Source of the DNA: a virus
DNA length: 52,207 bases
Reading direction: 5' to 3' (one strand)
Virus record (IMG/VR): IMGVR_UViG_3300025872_003055
Location: 1 to 52,207 of that record
Shown here: positions 35,832-44,694 of the stretch, one piece after another
How the letters are laid out: every line of letters starts with the position of its first letter
Position numbering within the stretch: position 1 is the stretch's first letter
Notes under the pieces: generated by a model
Databases searched by the model: none
What the model was told of the DNA's origin: nothing
The model's input: the letters and a program-made list of their open reading frames with translations, nothing else
Position numbers and translations under genes: made by a program

Positions 35832-38141
35832 TCAGATAGAACAACTCTCACAACTTTCTTTATCCGAACTCATAATATCTTCAATCAATGATTGAAGATC
35901 TTGTTTTGTTTCTCCCTCATCATCATTCTTCATATCATTTGTATTATGATAATATGCTGTCTTATAACCATACTTATATTGAGTAAGCATATCTTGTACC
36001 ATCACACTAACAGGAACTTCATTATTTTCATAATGTTCTGGATTATAAGATCCATTTGCAGAAATCGCTTGATCGAAGAACTTTTGCATAATTGCAACAG
36101 TATAAATATACCCACGATTGCTAGGCATATCCCAAAGGAGCGTATAATTGCTCTTAAGAGTTTGATACTGTGGAACAATTTGCTTGAGTGGACCTTTTTT
36201 GGACTTTTTAATGGACAGGTATCCTCTAGGTGGTTCAATTCCGTTGGTTGCGTTTGACACAACGGAACTGCTCTCCGATGGCATCTGTGCGGACAGTGCC
36301 GAGTTCCGTACTCCGTATTGTAGAACCTGTTCTCTAAGACTCTCCCAATCATATTTCAATTCGTTTGGAACAATTTCATCAACATCTTTCTTGTATGTAT
36401 CAATCGGAAGAATTCCTTGACCGTACTTGGTACGATGGGAGTATTCACAGGCGCCTTTTTCTTTTGCGAGATTCACAGTTGCCTTAATTAGATAATACTG
36501 GAATGCTTCAGTAAGTTCATGAACCAGTTGCCATGCACCAGGATCATTATAATTTTGACCGTGCTTGGCGAGATAATGAGCAAGACCAATATAACCTATT
36601 CCAAGCGAACGACGTGCCCTGGTGGCGATTTCTGCTGCTTTTACTGGGTATCCTTGGAAGTCAATCAATTCGTCAAGAGCACGAACAGAAAGATCGCACA
36701 ATTGTTCTAGGTCATCATTTGATTTAATCTTACCAATATTGATTGCAGAAAGAATACAAAGAGCAATTTCACCTTCTGTAGAATCAATGTGTTGAATTGG
36801 TACAGTTGGAATTGTGATTTCTTGGCAGAGGTTACTCATCTCAATTTTATCAAGATAAGAACTATGAGAATTACAATGGTCGATATTCATAATGTAAATA
36901 CGACCAGTCTCTGCACGTTCTTTCAGGAGTGAAAGAAATAGTTCTTGAGCGCCAACAGTTTTCCTTGGAATAGACTCATCTCGTTCATAACGTACATATA
37001 ACTCGTCAAATCCATCAGTACCAAAAGCATCATAAAGACCAGGAACGTTGTGTGGGGAGAAGAGTGTGATTTCTTCGTTGCGGATGAATCGTTCATAGAA
37101 GAGTTTGGAAATTTGGATACTGTAGTCTAACTTACGAACTCGGTTATCTTCGGTTCCTTTGTTATTTTTTAATACTAGGATGTCTTCGATTTCTTGGTGC
37201 CAAATCGGGAAGTGGACAGTTGCTGATCCACCTCTGATGCCGTTTTGAGTGCAACTTCTGACAGTTGCCTCAAACTTTTTGAGAAATGGAATAACGCCAG
37301 TGTGCTGAACTTCTCCACCTCTGATTTTAGAGTTGATCCCACGGATTCGACCTGCGTTGATACCAATTCCTGCTCTTTGAGCAACATACCTAAAAATTGC
37401 AGAATCACTTGACTCGATACTAGGCAAGGTGTCATCAACATCAACAAGAACGCAACTTGCATATTGACGAAGTGGGGTTCTAACACCCGCCATGATTGGT
37501 GTCGGAATGTTGATTTTGTGTTTTGAGATTGCATCATAGTACTTCCTAACGTAATCCAACCGTGTTTCTTTAGGATATTTGGAAAAAATGGTTGCAGCAA
37601 TCAGGAGATACATGAATTGGGGAGTTTCATGAAGTTCACCAGAACTTCTATCTTGCACGAGATACTTATCGACTACCTGACGTAATCCTGCATAAGTAAA
37701 CAGATAATCACGATCATGATCTATGATTGACTGAAGTTTATCAAATTCTTCATCATCATAATATGAAAGGATATCTGCATCGTAAACTCCACGACCAACA
37801 CAAGTCTCTATATGCTGCTTTACGGTAGGACATTCGTGCATACGACCAAACAACTGCTTGCGAATGGCAAACAATAGAAGACGAGCAGCGACAAACTGAT
37901 AATTAGGGTGATCTAAACTAATCAAATCCGATGCAGATTTGATTAGAATTTCTTGAATTTCTGCGGTTGAAATTCCATCATACAGTTGAATACCAGAAGT
38001 CATCTCAACTTGAGAAGGTGACACCCCAGAAAGGTCTCTACATGCTTCTTCAACCATAAGATGAAGTTTATTCAAATCCAGTGATTGAACGTCACCATTT
38101 CTTTTAATAACCTTTGTTCCGTTGCTCATACCTTTTTCCAA
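35832..38141 (-). CDS. nrdA: Ribonucleotide reductase alpha subunit NrdA (class Ia)
   Basis: 769 aa. An N-terminal ATP-cone (VIKRNGDVQSLDLNKLHLMV), active-site Cys in YASCVLVDVDD, the NLCQEIT triad Cys/Glu, PSESSSVVSNATNGIEPPRG, and the C-terminal shuttle pair ESCESCSI. It reduces ribonucleotides for phage DNA synthesis, using thioredoxin/glutaredoxin or possibly phage ferredoxin indirectly. Its start overlaps the primase end by 16 bases. Length is normal for T4-like phages. Confidence 0.96.
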   Translation of the reverse strand: MEKGMSNGTKVIKRNGDVQSLDLNKLHLMVEEACRDLSGVSPSQVEMTSGIQLYDGISTAEIQEILIKSASDLISLDHPNYQFVAARLLLFAIRKQLFGRMHECPTVKQHIETCVGRGVYDADILSYYDDEEFDKLQSIIDHDRDYLFTYAGLRQVVDKYLVQDRSSGELHETPQFMYLLIAATIFSKYPKETRLDYVRKYYDAISKHKINIPTPIMAGVRTPLRQYASCVLVDVDDTLPSIESSDSAIFRYVAQRAGIGINAGRIRGINSKIRGGEVQHTGVIPFLKKFEATVRSCTQNGIRGGSATVHFPIWHQEIEDILVLKNNKGTEDNRVRKLDYSIQISKLFYERFIRNEEITLFSPHNVPGLYDAFGTDGFDELYVRYERDESIPRKTVGAQELFLSLLKERAETGRIYIMNIDHCNSHSSYLDKIEMSNLCQEITIPTVPIQHIDSTEGEIALCILSAINIGKIKSNDDLEQLCDLSVRALDELIDFQGYPVKAAEIATRARRSLGIGYIGLAHYLAKHGQNYNDPGAWQLVHELTEAFQYYLIKATVNLAKEKGACEYSHRTKYGQGILPIDTYKKDVDEIVPNELKYDWESLREQVLQYGVRNSALSAQMPSESSSVVSNATNGIEPPRGYLSIKKSKKGPLKQIVPQYQTLKSNYTLLWDMPSNRGYIYTVAIMQKFFDQAISANGSYNPEHYENNEVPVSVMVQDMLTQYKYGYKTAYYHNTNDMKNDDEGETKQDLQSLIEDIMSSDKESCESCSI

Positions 38142-39097
38142 TTGTTAAACTTAATTTTTGCTTCTAAACCTGAGTAGGTATTTGATTCTATCATATCCAT
38201 AGGATTAAGTCCAGCGAGTACAATATCATTAATATCTTTTTGTTCAATGTATGAGGGCCAAATCACTACTTTTTCGCCACTATCGATTGTTTTTGATAGT
38301 CTTTCAATAATTTCTGCATTTCGTGGTTCGTTATCATAAATCCAAACAACCCCACTGAGACTGAGATTGCTGATATCAGCATCAGCGCCACACATAGCAA
38401 TTGAGTTTGGTATGAATGTGCTATCGAATGGACCCTCGGTAATGTAAACTGTTTTATCTTTTTGAATTGTATTGAGTCCATAGATTTTTGGTGCATTTTC
38501 ACTCAACATCACAGTGATATATTTAACAGATTTAGAGGAAAGAGATCTTCCCTGAAATCCAATCAAAGTACCATCAAAGTCATAAAGAGGTATTACTATA
38601 CGAGGTTCATCATATTGAATATCCCTAAATGTTTGTTTTTGCGTATTAGTCCACTTCTTAAATTTGTGAGCAAAATAAAACTTTTCTGAATTTAATTTTC
38701 TCTTTTCTAGATATTCTCTGGCGATTTGTATTTCTGATGCTTTGGGTAGATCTAATTTTGTCTTAAAAGTTGGTTTAGTGAATTCAAACTTTGGTTCCTC
38801 GACAACAAAGTTTTTTCCAGTGTATCCTTCTTTAAATTTCTCCAAAATATATTGTTTATGAAGAGTTGAATCAAGATCCTTTAGATAGTTATTAAATGAA
38901 AGACTCACACCACAATTATGGCATTTATAATTTGTGTTATTTTTTACTGAGTAAAGATATCCTCGTGCTCGATTTTTATTTTTTTGAGAATCTCCACAAA
39001 TTGTACATCTAAAATTATAGAGATCCGCTTTAACTTTTTTAAACTTTTGAAGACGAGACGATATTAGTCCAATGTACTTGGCATCAATCAAATCCAT
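38126..39097 (-). CDS. DNA primase, T4 gp61-like
   Basis: 323 aa. N-terminal zinc ribbon CTICGDS...CHNCGVS (residues about 31-64) and a TOPRIM core with YITEGPFDST (Glu) and VWIYDNEP (DxD-like). It synthesises RNA primers at the fork with the gp41 helicase at 45378. Its neighbours are nrdA (downstream, overlapping) and the coiled-coil protein upstream. Confidence 0.92.
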   Translation of the reverse strand: MDLIDAKYIGLISSRLQKFKKVKADLYNFRCTICGDSQKNKNRARGYLYSVKNNTNYKCHNCGVSLSFNNYLKDLDSTLHKQYILEKFKEGYTGKNFVVEEPKFEFTKPTFKTKLDLPKASEIQIAREYLEKRKLNSEKFYFAHKFKKWTNTQKQTFRDIQYDEPRIVIPLYDFDGTLIGFQGRSLSSKSVKYITVMLSENAPKIYGLNTIQKDKTVYITEGPFDSTFIPNSIAMCGADADISNLSLSGVVWIYDNEPRNAEIIERLSKTIDSGEKVVIWPSYIEQKDINDIVLAGLNPMDMIESNTYSGLEAKIKFNNWKKV

Positions 39098-39110
39098 TAT
39101 GATGTAGTCA

Positions 39111-39467
39111 TTACTTCGTGCGTTCTAGTCTAACTCCTTGTTGCTGTGGTGTCAAGAGTTTAGGACCGAATGCATTTATGATTCCTATAAGAACTGCTAC
39201 AAAGGCAATGATTGCCCCCGCTTGCCATCTGAATTTGGATAATCCTTCTACCTTTTTTTCTACATCAGAAACTCTTTTGGAAATAGTAGTATCTGATTCT
39301 TTTTGAAAGGTTATCCTTTCATCATGTACGGCAAGCATTTTACAAATATTTTGATTTGTTTCACTCAAGGTTTGAATTGCAGTATCAACTTTTTCTATGA
39401 TCTGTTCGTGTGCCTTGAATCTTTCTTGAAGAACTGCTAATTGAATTTTTGAGTCGTTGCCGAACAT
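39111..39467 (-). CDS. Coiled-coil membrane protein, XhlA-like
   Basis: 118 aa. A long heptad helix (about residues 8-75: RFKAHEQIIEKVDTAIQTL) followed by one span (WQAGAIIAFVAVLIGIINAF) and a short basic tail. The layout resembles XhlA/haemolysin-type and phage tail-anchor proteins. It could act in lysis or host membrane association. Orientation with the coil cytosolic is inferred from the charge. Confidence 0.6.
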   Translation of the reverse strand: MFGNDSKIQLAVLQERFKAHEQIIEKVDTAIQTLSETNQNICKMLAVHDERITFQKESDTTISKRVSDVEKKVEGLSKFRWQAGAIIAFVAVLIGIINAFGPKLLTPQQQGVRLERTK

Positions 39468-39478
39468 GATTCCTATTG

Positions 39479-39682
39479 CTATGGTTTCTTTTTAGACCAG
39501 CGTTTTCTTGCTCCAGGGAACGTACCCTTTCCTATTATTCCTCTTCTCTGAAAACTCATTACAGGATCATATTTCACAATATTTCCACTCGAAATATTAT
39601 TAGTAGGAGGAGATGCCGCAATACCCATTGCGCCATCTTCTTTAAGAATTCTAATAATAGAAATGATTTTATCGATGTTCAT
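39479..39682 (-). CDS. Hypothetical virion-type protein, 67 aa
   Basis: ATG overlaps the stop of the upstream gene (TAATG). An earlier in-frame ATG at 39709 (MFITIAGNLMNIDK) is less likely. A short helix (IISIIRILKEDGAMGIAASP) then a basic tail (GKGTFPGARKRWSKKKP). The basic C-terminus points to nucleic-acid or capsid-core contact. No family recognised. Confidence 0.55.
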   Translation of the reverse strand: MNIDKIISIIRILKEDGAMGIAASPPTNNISSGNIVKYDPVMSFQRRGIIGKGTFPGARKRWSKKKP

Positions 39683-40053
39683 TAGATTGCCTGCAATTGT
39701 GATAAACACTCTTGATCTGGTTCAATATCATGAATCTGTGTTTTAGGATATTCTGGTATTCTATTTAAAAATACTAGAAAACTCTTAATCAAAGGCCAAA
39801 GATTTGATTCTAAATTATAAAACAATAATGGTATGGCAGCATCATCAAAGACATTAAAAAGAATTGTTAAATGATTTAGAATCAGATGTATCTTAAGAAT
39901 ACCTGTATTTTTATATCGATTCAAAAGTCTTTTAATGTATTTTATTCTTTTCAGATCATCTTCGAAATCGTCTAAGGTAAGTGATTGTGGGTTATTATAG
40001 AATTTTATTGCGAATAACAAATAATTATCTTCATTCAGTTCATCAAATCTCAT
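39682..40053 (-). CDS. Hypothetical 123-aa protein
   Basis: MRFDELNEDNYLLFAIKFYN opens an all-helical soluble protein with an ILKIHLILNHLTILFNVFDD centre. A conserved small protein of T4-like cyanophages as far as I can judge, but no function. It lies between a late structural gene and the 67-aa protein and is coupled to both by position. Confidence 0.65.
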   Translation of the reverse strand: MRFDELNEDNYLLFAIKFYNNPQSLTLDDFEDDLKRIKYIKRLLNRYKNTGILKIHLILNHLTILFNVFDDAAIPLLFYNLESNLWPLIKSFLVFLNRIPEYPKTQIHDIEPDQECLSQLQAI

Positions 40054-40056
40054 GGA

Positions 40057-40824
40057 TCACGCTTTAATTGTTAAAGTAGTAACTCCAATACCTACACCAG
40101 AAGTTGAACCAGCGCCTGCAACATTCTTAACTAATCCAGTAAGAGAACTAGTTACACCAGCACCTCCAGAAGCATCTGTGATGATTCCAATAACACCAGG
40201 AGTCGTATTGATTCTTAAAACAGTTCCAATTCCAGTTGAAGGTGCCGTAAATGCAAAAGCAACTCTATTGCTAACCTGACCATTAAAGGTGATTACAGTT
40301 TGACCAACGCCAGGAATATTAACCTGAACAGGAACACCAGTGGAAGCAGCGGTTGCAACAATATTTGCACCAGTAGATTGTTGAATTGAAACCGTTGCCC
40401 CTGCAGAACAATAAACAACTTCATTCCAAACTACATGAACATAACCAACTGTATTGGTTGAAATTCCAGTGGTTCCACCGGCACCAATGCTAATTGGGGA
40501 TGCTAAATTGGGATCCTCAAAGAACACTGCAACAGGAGTTGCAAGACCTAATCCAGTTGTACTAGTTCCTGCACCTGCGGTATTAAGTCCTACCACGGGA
40601 ATTAAAATTTCATCATGATATGAAGTCGATAGACCAGAATGCATGAGAGAACCATAATGTCTGAAAATCCATCCACGATTGTCTGCAAAGCAATTATAAG
40701 GACTTCTAGTTCTATCTCTTGCTTCGAATAGACTCTCTGCAGGAGAGTACTTACCTAGATATTTTGGAATCGCATAATTGTTTGCTGCAGTTTCAGCATT
40801 TGTAGAGATGCCCCAAAGAGCCAT
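40057..40824 (-). CDS. Virion structural protein, 255 aa
   Basis: MALWGISTNAETAANNYAIP and NCFADNRGWIFRHYG begin a Gly/Thr/Val-rich beta protein similar in style to cyanophage structural proteins beginning MALWGIST. The C-terminal part is strongly beta-sheet with repeated G-(I/V)-G-(T/V) motifs, as in tail or head decoration proteins. Late box 34 bases upstream. Exact virion location unknown. Confidence 0.7.
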   Translation of the reverse strand: MALWGISTNAETAANNYAIPKYLGKYSPAESLFEARDRTRSPYNCFADNRGWIFRHYGSLMHSGLSTSYHDEILIPVVGLNTAGAGTSTTGLGLATPVAVFFEDPNLASPISIGAGGTTGISTNTVGYVHVVWNEVVYCSAGATVSIQQSTGANIVATAASTGVPVQVNIPGVGQTVITFNGQVSNRVAFAFTAPSTGIGTVLRINTTPGVIGIITDASGGAGVTSSLTGLVKNVAGAGSTSGVGIGVTTLTIKA

Positions 40825-40857
40825 GTTACTTACCCTATAAATTTCTTATTATATTGA

Positions 40858-40865
40858 TATTTATA
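40858..40865 (-). promoter_or_regulatory. Late box TATAAATA
   Basis: Perfect late box before the 255-aa structural gene, continuing from a terminator T-run. Confidence 0.72.
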
Positions 40866-40903
40866 AAAAAAGGAGATCTTTACTTTTAAGTCCCATCCCC
40901 TTT
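40866..40903 (-). terminator. Terminator of the 57-aa gene
   Basis: AAAGGGGAT...ATCTCCTTT (9 bp, one G.U) followed by a T-run on the minus strand. Confidence 0.75.
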
Positions 40904-40922
40904 AATTTAGTATAACTATTGC

Positions 40923-41096
40923 TTATACCTGAGGTTTGAATAGCAACTTTTTAACAGTAGAAAAAATTGCATCATCAATACTGTTATCGGTTGTTTTTAC
41001 ATACTTTTCAAGAAGATCAATTACAAGTTTCTTAACAGCAGGATGTGTAGCAATTTGAAGAATAAGTGGTTTTAGCAATAATACTATTACACCCAT
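40923..41096 (-). CDS. Hypothetical 57-aa protein
   Basis: MGVIVLLLKPLILQIATHPA then an amphipathic helix (KKLVIDLLEKYVKT). The N-terminus is hydrophobic enough to lie at a membrane. A late box ACTAAATA is at 41127-41134 and a terminator follows, so it is a late single-gene unit. No family recognised. Confidence 0.62.
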   Translation of the reverse strand: MGVIVLLLKPLILQIATHPAVKKLVIDLLEKYVKTTDNSIDDAIFSTVKKLLFKPQV

Positions 41097-41126
41097 AATC
41101 CCCTCAGTGTAAAAAGTGTCCTGTTT

Positions 41127-41134
41127 TATTTAGT
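41127..41134 (-). promoter_or_regulatory. Late box ACTAAATA
   Basis: Late-box variant, 31 bases before the ATG at 41096. Confidence 0.55.
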
Positions 41135-41136
41135 AA

Positions 41137-42798
41137 TCAGTCTCCAGATCTATATCCTCTAATACCACCTGTAGAATCTACAGAATATACATCATTTGGG
41201 AATGGATCTGGTTTTGGTTTTCTTTGAGCAACTTTTTGTGCGGGTGTTGGTCCGGCACTAGCAGGTCTTTTTCTCACTTTTTTCCCGGTTTGAGGGTCTT
41301 CAGTTCTTTCATTTTTTTGCTTTTCAAGTTTTCCTACACCTCTTTCTGCTTTATGTTGTTCAACTGTTCTTCCACCCCTAGTCATAATTCCTGGAGTTGT
41401 TCTTCTAACTTCTCTCATAGCAGGACTTAAACTAGTTCTTGGTTCTCCTTTTCTTGCTCTTGCTCTTTCATTGATTTGATCACCTTCTGGTTCATAAGAT
41501 GCTGCCATAACAATGGGATTTTTTACTCCCATTGATTGAAATTTAGATTTCACAAGACTAACCTTTGTAGGAAGAGATCTTTTATCTTCTTTATCATCAC
41601 ATCCACATTCAGATTCTTCTTTCATTGCCTGCTTACGAATCGTGGCAAAGTATACCTTTTTTCCCTTTTCGGTTCCATACTGTTGTTGCATACTCGCTTT
41701 CATGCCAGAAGGATCATATTTTTGCTTCAGTTTTTTCTCTTTCTTCTTTTTTGTTGCAGTCATCTTTTTTTCTTGCAACAAATTAAGAAATCTAGAATAA
41801 CCATTTTCAGAAATGAATTCACCATCAGGAACATGATGTGCCATCAAGGCGCTATTATACTTATTTGATGCATTTACACCTCTACTATCAGGTGGATTTA
41901 CTGTGATTTTATTTTTTCTTGTTGCCAAATCAATTTGATTTTGATTTGCATTTGGATTTACATACTCCGAAGAATCAACCTGTGGTAAATTTGCAAGAGT
42001 TGAAACTTCATAAAAATATGATTCCTTTACACTTGAAGTATCTTTTCCATCAGGTACTCCTCCCTTTTTACGCTGAATTGCATTATGAACTGCACCAGCA
42101 TGTTCTTTTGCACCACTTTCTATTTTACCATCGCCATCATAATCTTTTTTTGCCTTTTTACCTAATACTTCAGATGTTTTTTCGCCTTTTTTTCTTTCGC
42201 CTTCATAAGGGGTGCCATACTCGGTCATTTCAACATCAAGACCTTTTGCCCTCAATTGATTAATTTTTTCACGAGTCGCATATCTTACATAGGTGACACC
42301 ACTATCTGGATCATGAACTCTTACTTTATATTTTTTACCTGAACCCTCTTGACCTTCTTGTAATTCTTTCCTAAGTTGATCCTCATCAATATAATTTGTT
42401 TTTTCAACAAATACCTTATAAAGAGCATTCATCATCGAATGAGATGCAAAATCTTTCATTTCCATATCAAAATCTTCTGCTCTCATTGCATTTCCACCAC
42501 TACTTCCTCCATCACCAAAAAGTCTTTTTCTGACTTCAGATTTTTCAACTTCACTCATTGAACTGTTTTGCATATATTGAGAATATGCGGTACGAAGAGG
42601 TACGTTCTCTCTTCTTGCACGATATTTAATGTCATAGACTGCCTGACGAATTCTCTTATCAGGAGTGCTTTCACCGCCTTTTTCAGATCCTCTTTTCTCA
42701 TCTCTTTCTCCACCACCACTTGGTTTTGATTGTGAAGAGAGTGATGCCTGTGGATGAGGTCTAGAAGGAAGATCCTCTGCAATATGCTTCTTTTTCAT
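41137..42798 (-). CDS. Basic virion-type protein, 553 aa
   Basis: Highly charged, Lys/Arg/Gly-rich protein without hydrophobic segments. It contains YDGDGKIESGAKEHAGAV (an EF-hand-like calcium-binding DxDGDGxI loop), a Cys cluster SECGCDD and a long basic tail. The N-terminus MKKKHIAEDLPS ends in I-A-E|D, compatible with the prohead-protease rule. Probably a DNA-contacting internal or core protein. A late box CATAAATA overlaps the end of the upstream gene. Confidence 0.6.
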   Translation of the reverse strand: MKKKHIAEDLPSRPHPQASLSSQSKPSGGGERDEKRGSEKGGESTPDKRIRQAVYDIKYRARRENVPLRTAYSQYMQNSSMSEVEKSEVRKRLFGDGGSSGGNAMRAEDFDMEMKDFASHSMMNALYKVFVEKTNYIDEDQLRKELQEGQEGSGKKYKVRVHDPDSGVTYVRYATREKINQLRAKGLDVEMTEYGTPYEGERKKGEKTSEVLGKKAKKDYDGDGKIESGAKEHAGAVHNAIQRKKGGVPDGKDTSSVKESYFYEVSTLANLPQVDSSEYVNPNANQNQIDLATRKNKITVNPPDSRGVNASNKYNSALMAHHVPDGEFISENGYSRFLNLLQEKKMTATKKKKEKKLKQKYDPSGMKASMQQQYGTEKGKKVYFATIRKQAMKEESECGCDDKEDKRSLPTKVSLVKSKFQSMGVKNPIVMAASYEPEGDQINERARARKGEPRTSLSPAMREVRRTTPGIMTRGGRTVEQHKAERGVGKLEKQKNERTEDPQTGKKVRKRPASAGPTPAQKVAQRKPKPDPFPNDVYSVDSTGGIRGYRSGD

Positions 42799-42816
42799 GA
42801 GAAGAATTAATACTTT

Positions 42817-44175
42817 TTACTTTTTCCTTTTTTTATTTATGAAATTAATACCATAAGGTTTTCCACCTACTTGCAGATTTTCTGCACCCATTCCAATTGC
42901 ACCAGGAGTCATCATGGATGCATATTTAAATGCACCTAGTGTCCCCACTAAAGTATTTGGTTTTCCAGGAAGTCTCATCATATTATCCATATGTTTTTCT
43001 GAATAAGATTCCTTTACATCCTTAATCCAGGACTTAAACATAATACCATCTTCGGTTACACAAATTAAATGATTTGTACCTCTACGAATAACTCTTCCAT
43101 TAAGACCAGTATTTAGATTTTCGACAAGTGTTCCAACTTTATAAATTCTACCATTCACATAATTTTCACGAAGAGATTGTTGATCATATTTTGGTGCAAT
43201 TTCCCAAGTGTTATATCCCTCTTGTTGAATTTCTTGAATACCCATTCCTTGGCGAACCATATCAAATAATTGAATTGCTTCTTTATTTTTGATTGTTGAA
43301 GGAAGACCTGTTCTAAAAGTTATAAAATCACCTTCTGCTGCGGCAAGTCTTAATCTTGATGAAGATACTCCGTCCATTCCATTACCATCTGGATCTTGAT
43401 CTCCTGAGGGAATAACCTCAATTGAATCAAATTGATACAATTGATCATTATAATTATTGGCAAGTTTTTCGAATTCTTTTACTCTACTGGAACCCGCAAC
43501 AATTCTAATACTTGAATATCCATCATTGTGTGCTCTTTTAAGAACATCAAAAATTGTAATGCAATTAGGATCATTAACAATTCTTTCACTGTGATCCGGG
43601 AACATTCTTCTCATTAAAGATATTTTTGTATCTGGATCTAATGGGTTTTTCTTTTTATCCAAACTTCTTGATGGGACAATGATATAATCACTGCCATCCT
43701 CTTGAGATATCATTGCCGCAGTATCCATCAACTGTTGATGTCCAATTGTTGGAGGATTAAATCTTCCAAATGCAATTGTCAGAGAACCTTTTGTTTTTTC
43801 AACAGGAGGTGGAGTAAATACTGGAGGTTCTTGTGGAATAGGTTCTTCTTGAGGTAAAGGTTCCTGTTGTGGAGGTACTTCTTGTTGAGGTGGAAGTTCT
43901 TGTTGTTGCGCCTGAACTGGAACCTGTTGTTGCGATGGAGTTGGATATGCGGATCCAAGAGGAATATTTTTCTCGAATTCACCTTGCTTTGGATCCTTAC
44001 CACCAATAATTTGTCTCTTATTATAATATTTTAATTGCCCGCCAACAGTCTTTGCCTCAAATTCACCTGTTGCTCTATTATACCAACCACCATGACCATC
44101 GCCTACAAGTCCAAGTCTTTTTGCCTGAACAGATGCACCAGTTGCCTCGGTAATAAATTGAAGAAAAGTTTTCAT
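42817..44175 (-). CDS. Capsid-targeted nucleotidyltransferase-like protein
   Basis: 452 aa. Residues 1-11 MKTFLQFITEA follow T4 capsid-targeting sequences, with I8-T9-E10|A11 at the prohead-protease position. A Gln/Pro-rich linker (about 80-130) precedes a cytidylyltransferase-like Rossmann domain: LTIAFGRFNPPTIGHQQLMD with the (H/T)xGH signature, then VPSRSLDKKKNPLDPDTKIS and GVSSSRLRLAA (the S-S-x-x-R/T motif). It resembles NMN adenylyltransferases. A nucleotidyltransferase domain in a capsid-directed protein suggests an ejected enzyme, or a recruited fold without activity. Late box CATAAATA 51 bases upstream. Confidence 0.7.
   Translation of the reverse strand: MKTFLQFITEATGASVQAKRLGLVGDGHGGWYNRATGEFEAKTVGGQLKYYNKRQIIGGKDPKQGEFEKNIPLGSAYPTPSQQQVPVQAQQQELPPQQEVPPQQEPLPQEEPIPQEPPVFTPPPVEKTKGSLTIAFGRFNPPTIGHQQLMDTAAMISQEDGSDYIIVPSRSLDKKKNPLDPDTKISLMRRMFPDHSERIVNDPNCITIFDVLKRAHNDGYSSIRIVAGSSRVKEFEKLANNYNDQLYQFDSIEVIPSGDQDPDGNGMDGVSSSRLRLAAAEGDFITFRTGLPSTIKNKEAIQLFDMVRQGMGIQEIQQEGYNTWEIAPKYDQQSLRENYVNGRIYKVGTLVENLNTGLNGRVIRRGTNHLICVTEDGIMFKSWIKDVKESYSEKHMDNMMRLPGKPNTLVGTLGAFKYASMMTPGAIGMGAENLQVGGKPYGINFINKKRKK
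42834..42841 (-). promoter_or_regulatory. Late box CATAAATA
   Basis: Inside the last codons of the nucleotidyltransferase-like gene, 36 bases before the ATG at 42798. Confidence 0.55.
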
Positions 44176-44225
44176 TCTCTCTATACTTACACTTATAAGT
44201 GTCTACATTACTCTTATTCTTCAGT

Positions 44226-44233
44226 TATTTATG
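44226..44233 (-). promoter_or_regulatory. Late box CATAAATA
   Basis: Late box 51 bases before the ATG at 44175, after a strong terminator. Confidence 0.62.
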
Positions 44234-44238
44234 AATAT

Positions 44239-44267
44239 TAAAAAAGAGTGTCAAAAGACACTCTTTT
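44239..44267 (-). terminator. Terminator after the metallopeptidase gene
   Basis: Perfect stem AAAAGAGTGTC-TTTT-GACACTCTTTT with T-run on the minus strand. Confidence 0.9.
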
Positions 44268-44269
44268 AA

Positions 44270-44677
44270 TTAACGAATTGAAGTTAGTTCAAATAATTCT
44301 GGATGTAAATTTCCATACTTTCTGAGTAATTCACCTGCCTTTGCATTTGCCTGATTTTCAGTAGGACTTCCGGCATGAGAACTTCTATTATGAAGTCCTT
44401 TTTCTATATGTTGTTTATAATGCTCAAATTCATGTGCAACGGTTCTGAAAATATCCATTGGATGACGATTTATGATACTAATATGAATTATATTCTTATT
44501 AGAAATTTCACCAAATGCAGAAATCTTTTTGGCAAATTCAACATCATCCACAAGAATAATCGGAATATCATAAGAAAGACGAAGTTCTCTTTTTAGAAAG
44601 ATCACAAATCTCTTCAAAAAAACTTCAAACTGACCTCTCGTAATTGCTCTTCCTCTTTTTTTTCCTATCAAAGACAT
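44270..44677 (-). CDS. Zincin-type metallopeptidase-like protein, 135 aa
   Basis: VAHEFEHYKQH holds HExxH at residues 82-86, and SPTENQANAKAG supplies a Glu (E107) as the likely third zinc ligand, 21 residues after the second His. The rest has the alpha/beta layout of small zincins. It may cleave virion or host proteins. Position between head-type genes suggests a structural or maturation role rather than lysis. Late box AATAAATA at 44687-44694, followed by terminator 44239-44267. Confidence 0.75.
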   Translation of the reverse strand: MSLIGKKRGRAITRGQFEVFLKRFVIFLKRELRLSYDIPIILVDDVEFAKKISAFGEISNKNIIHISIINRHPMDIFRTVAHEFEHYKQHIEKGLHNRSSHAGSPTENQANAKAGELLRKYGNLHPELFELTSIR

Positions 44678-44686
44678 TTTTTGAAA

Positions 44687-44694
44687 TATTTATT
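44687..44694 (-). promoter_or_regulatory. Late box AATAAATA
   Basis: Late-box match 10 bases before the ATG at 44677, between the 61-aa gene and the metallopeptidase gene. Confidence 0.5.
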
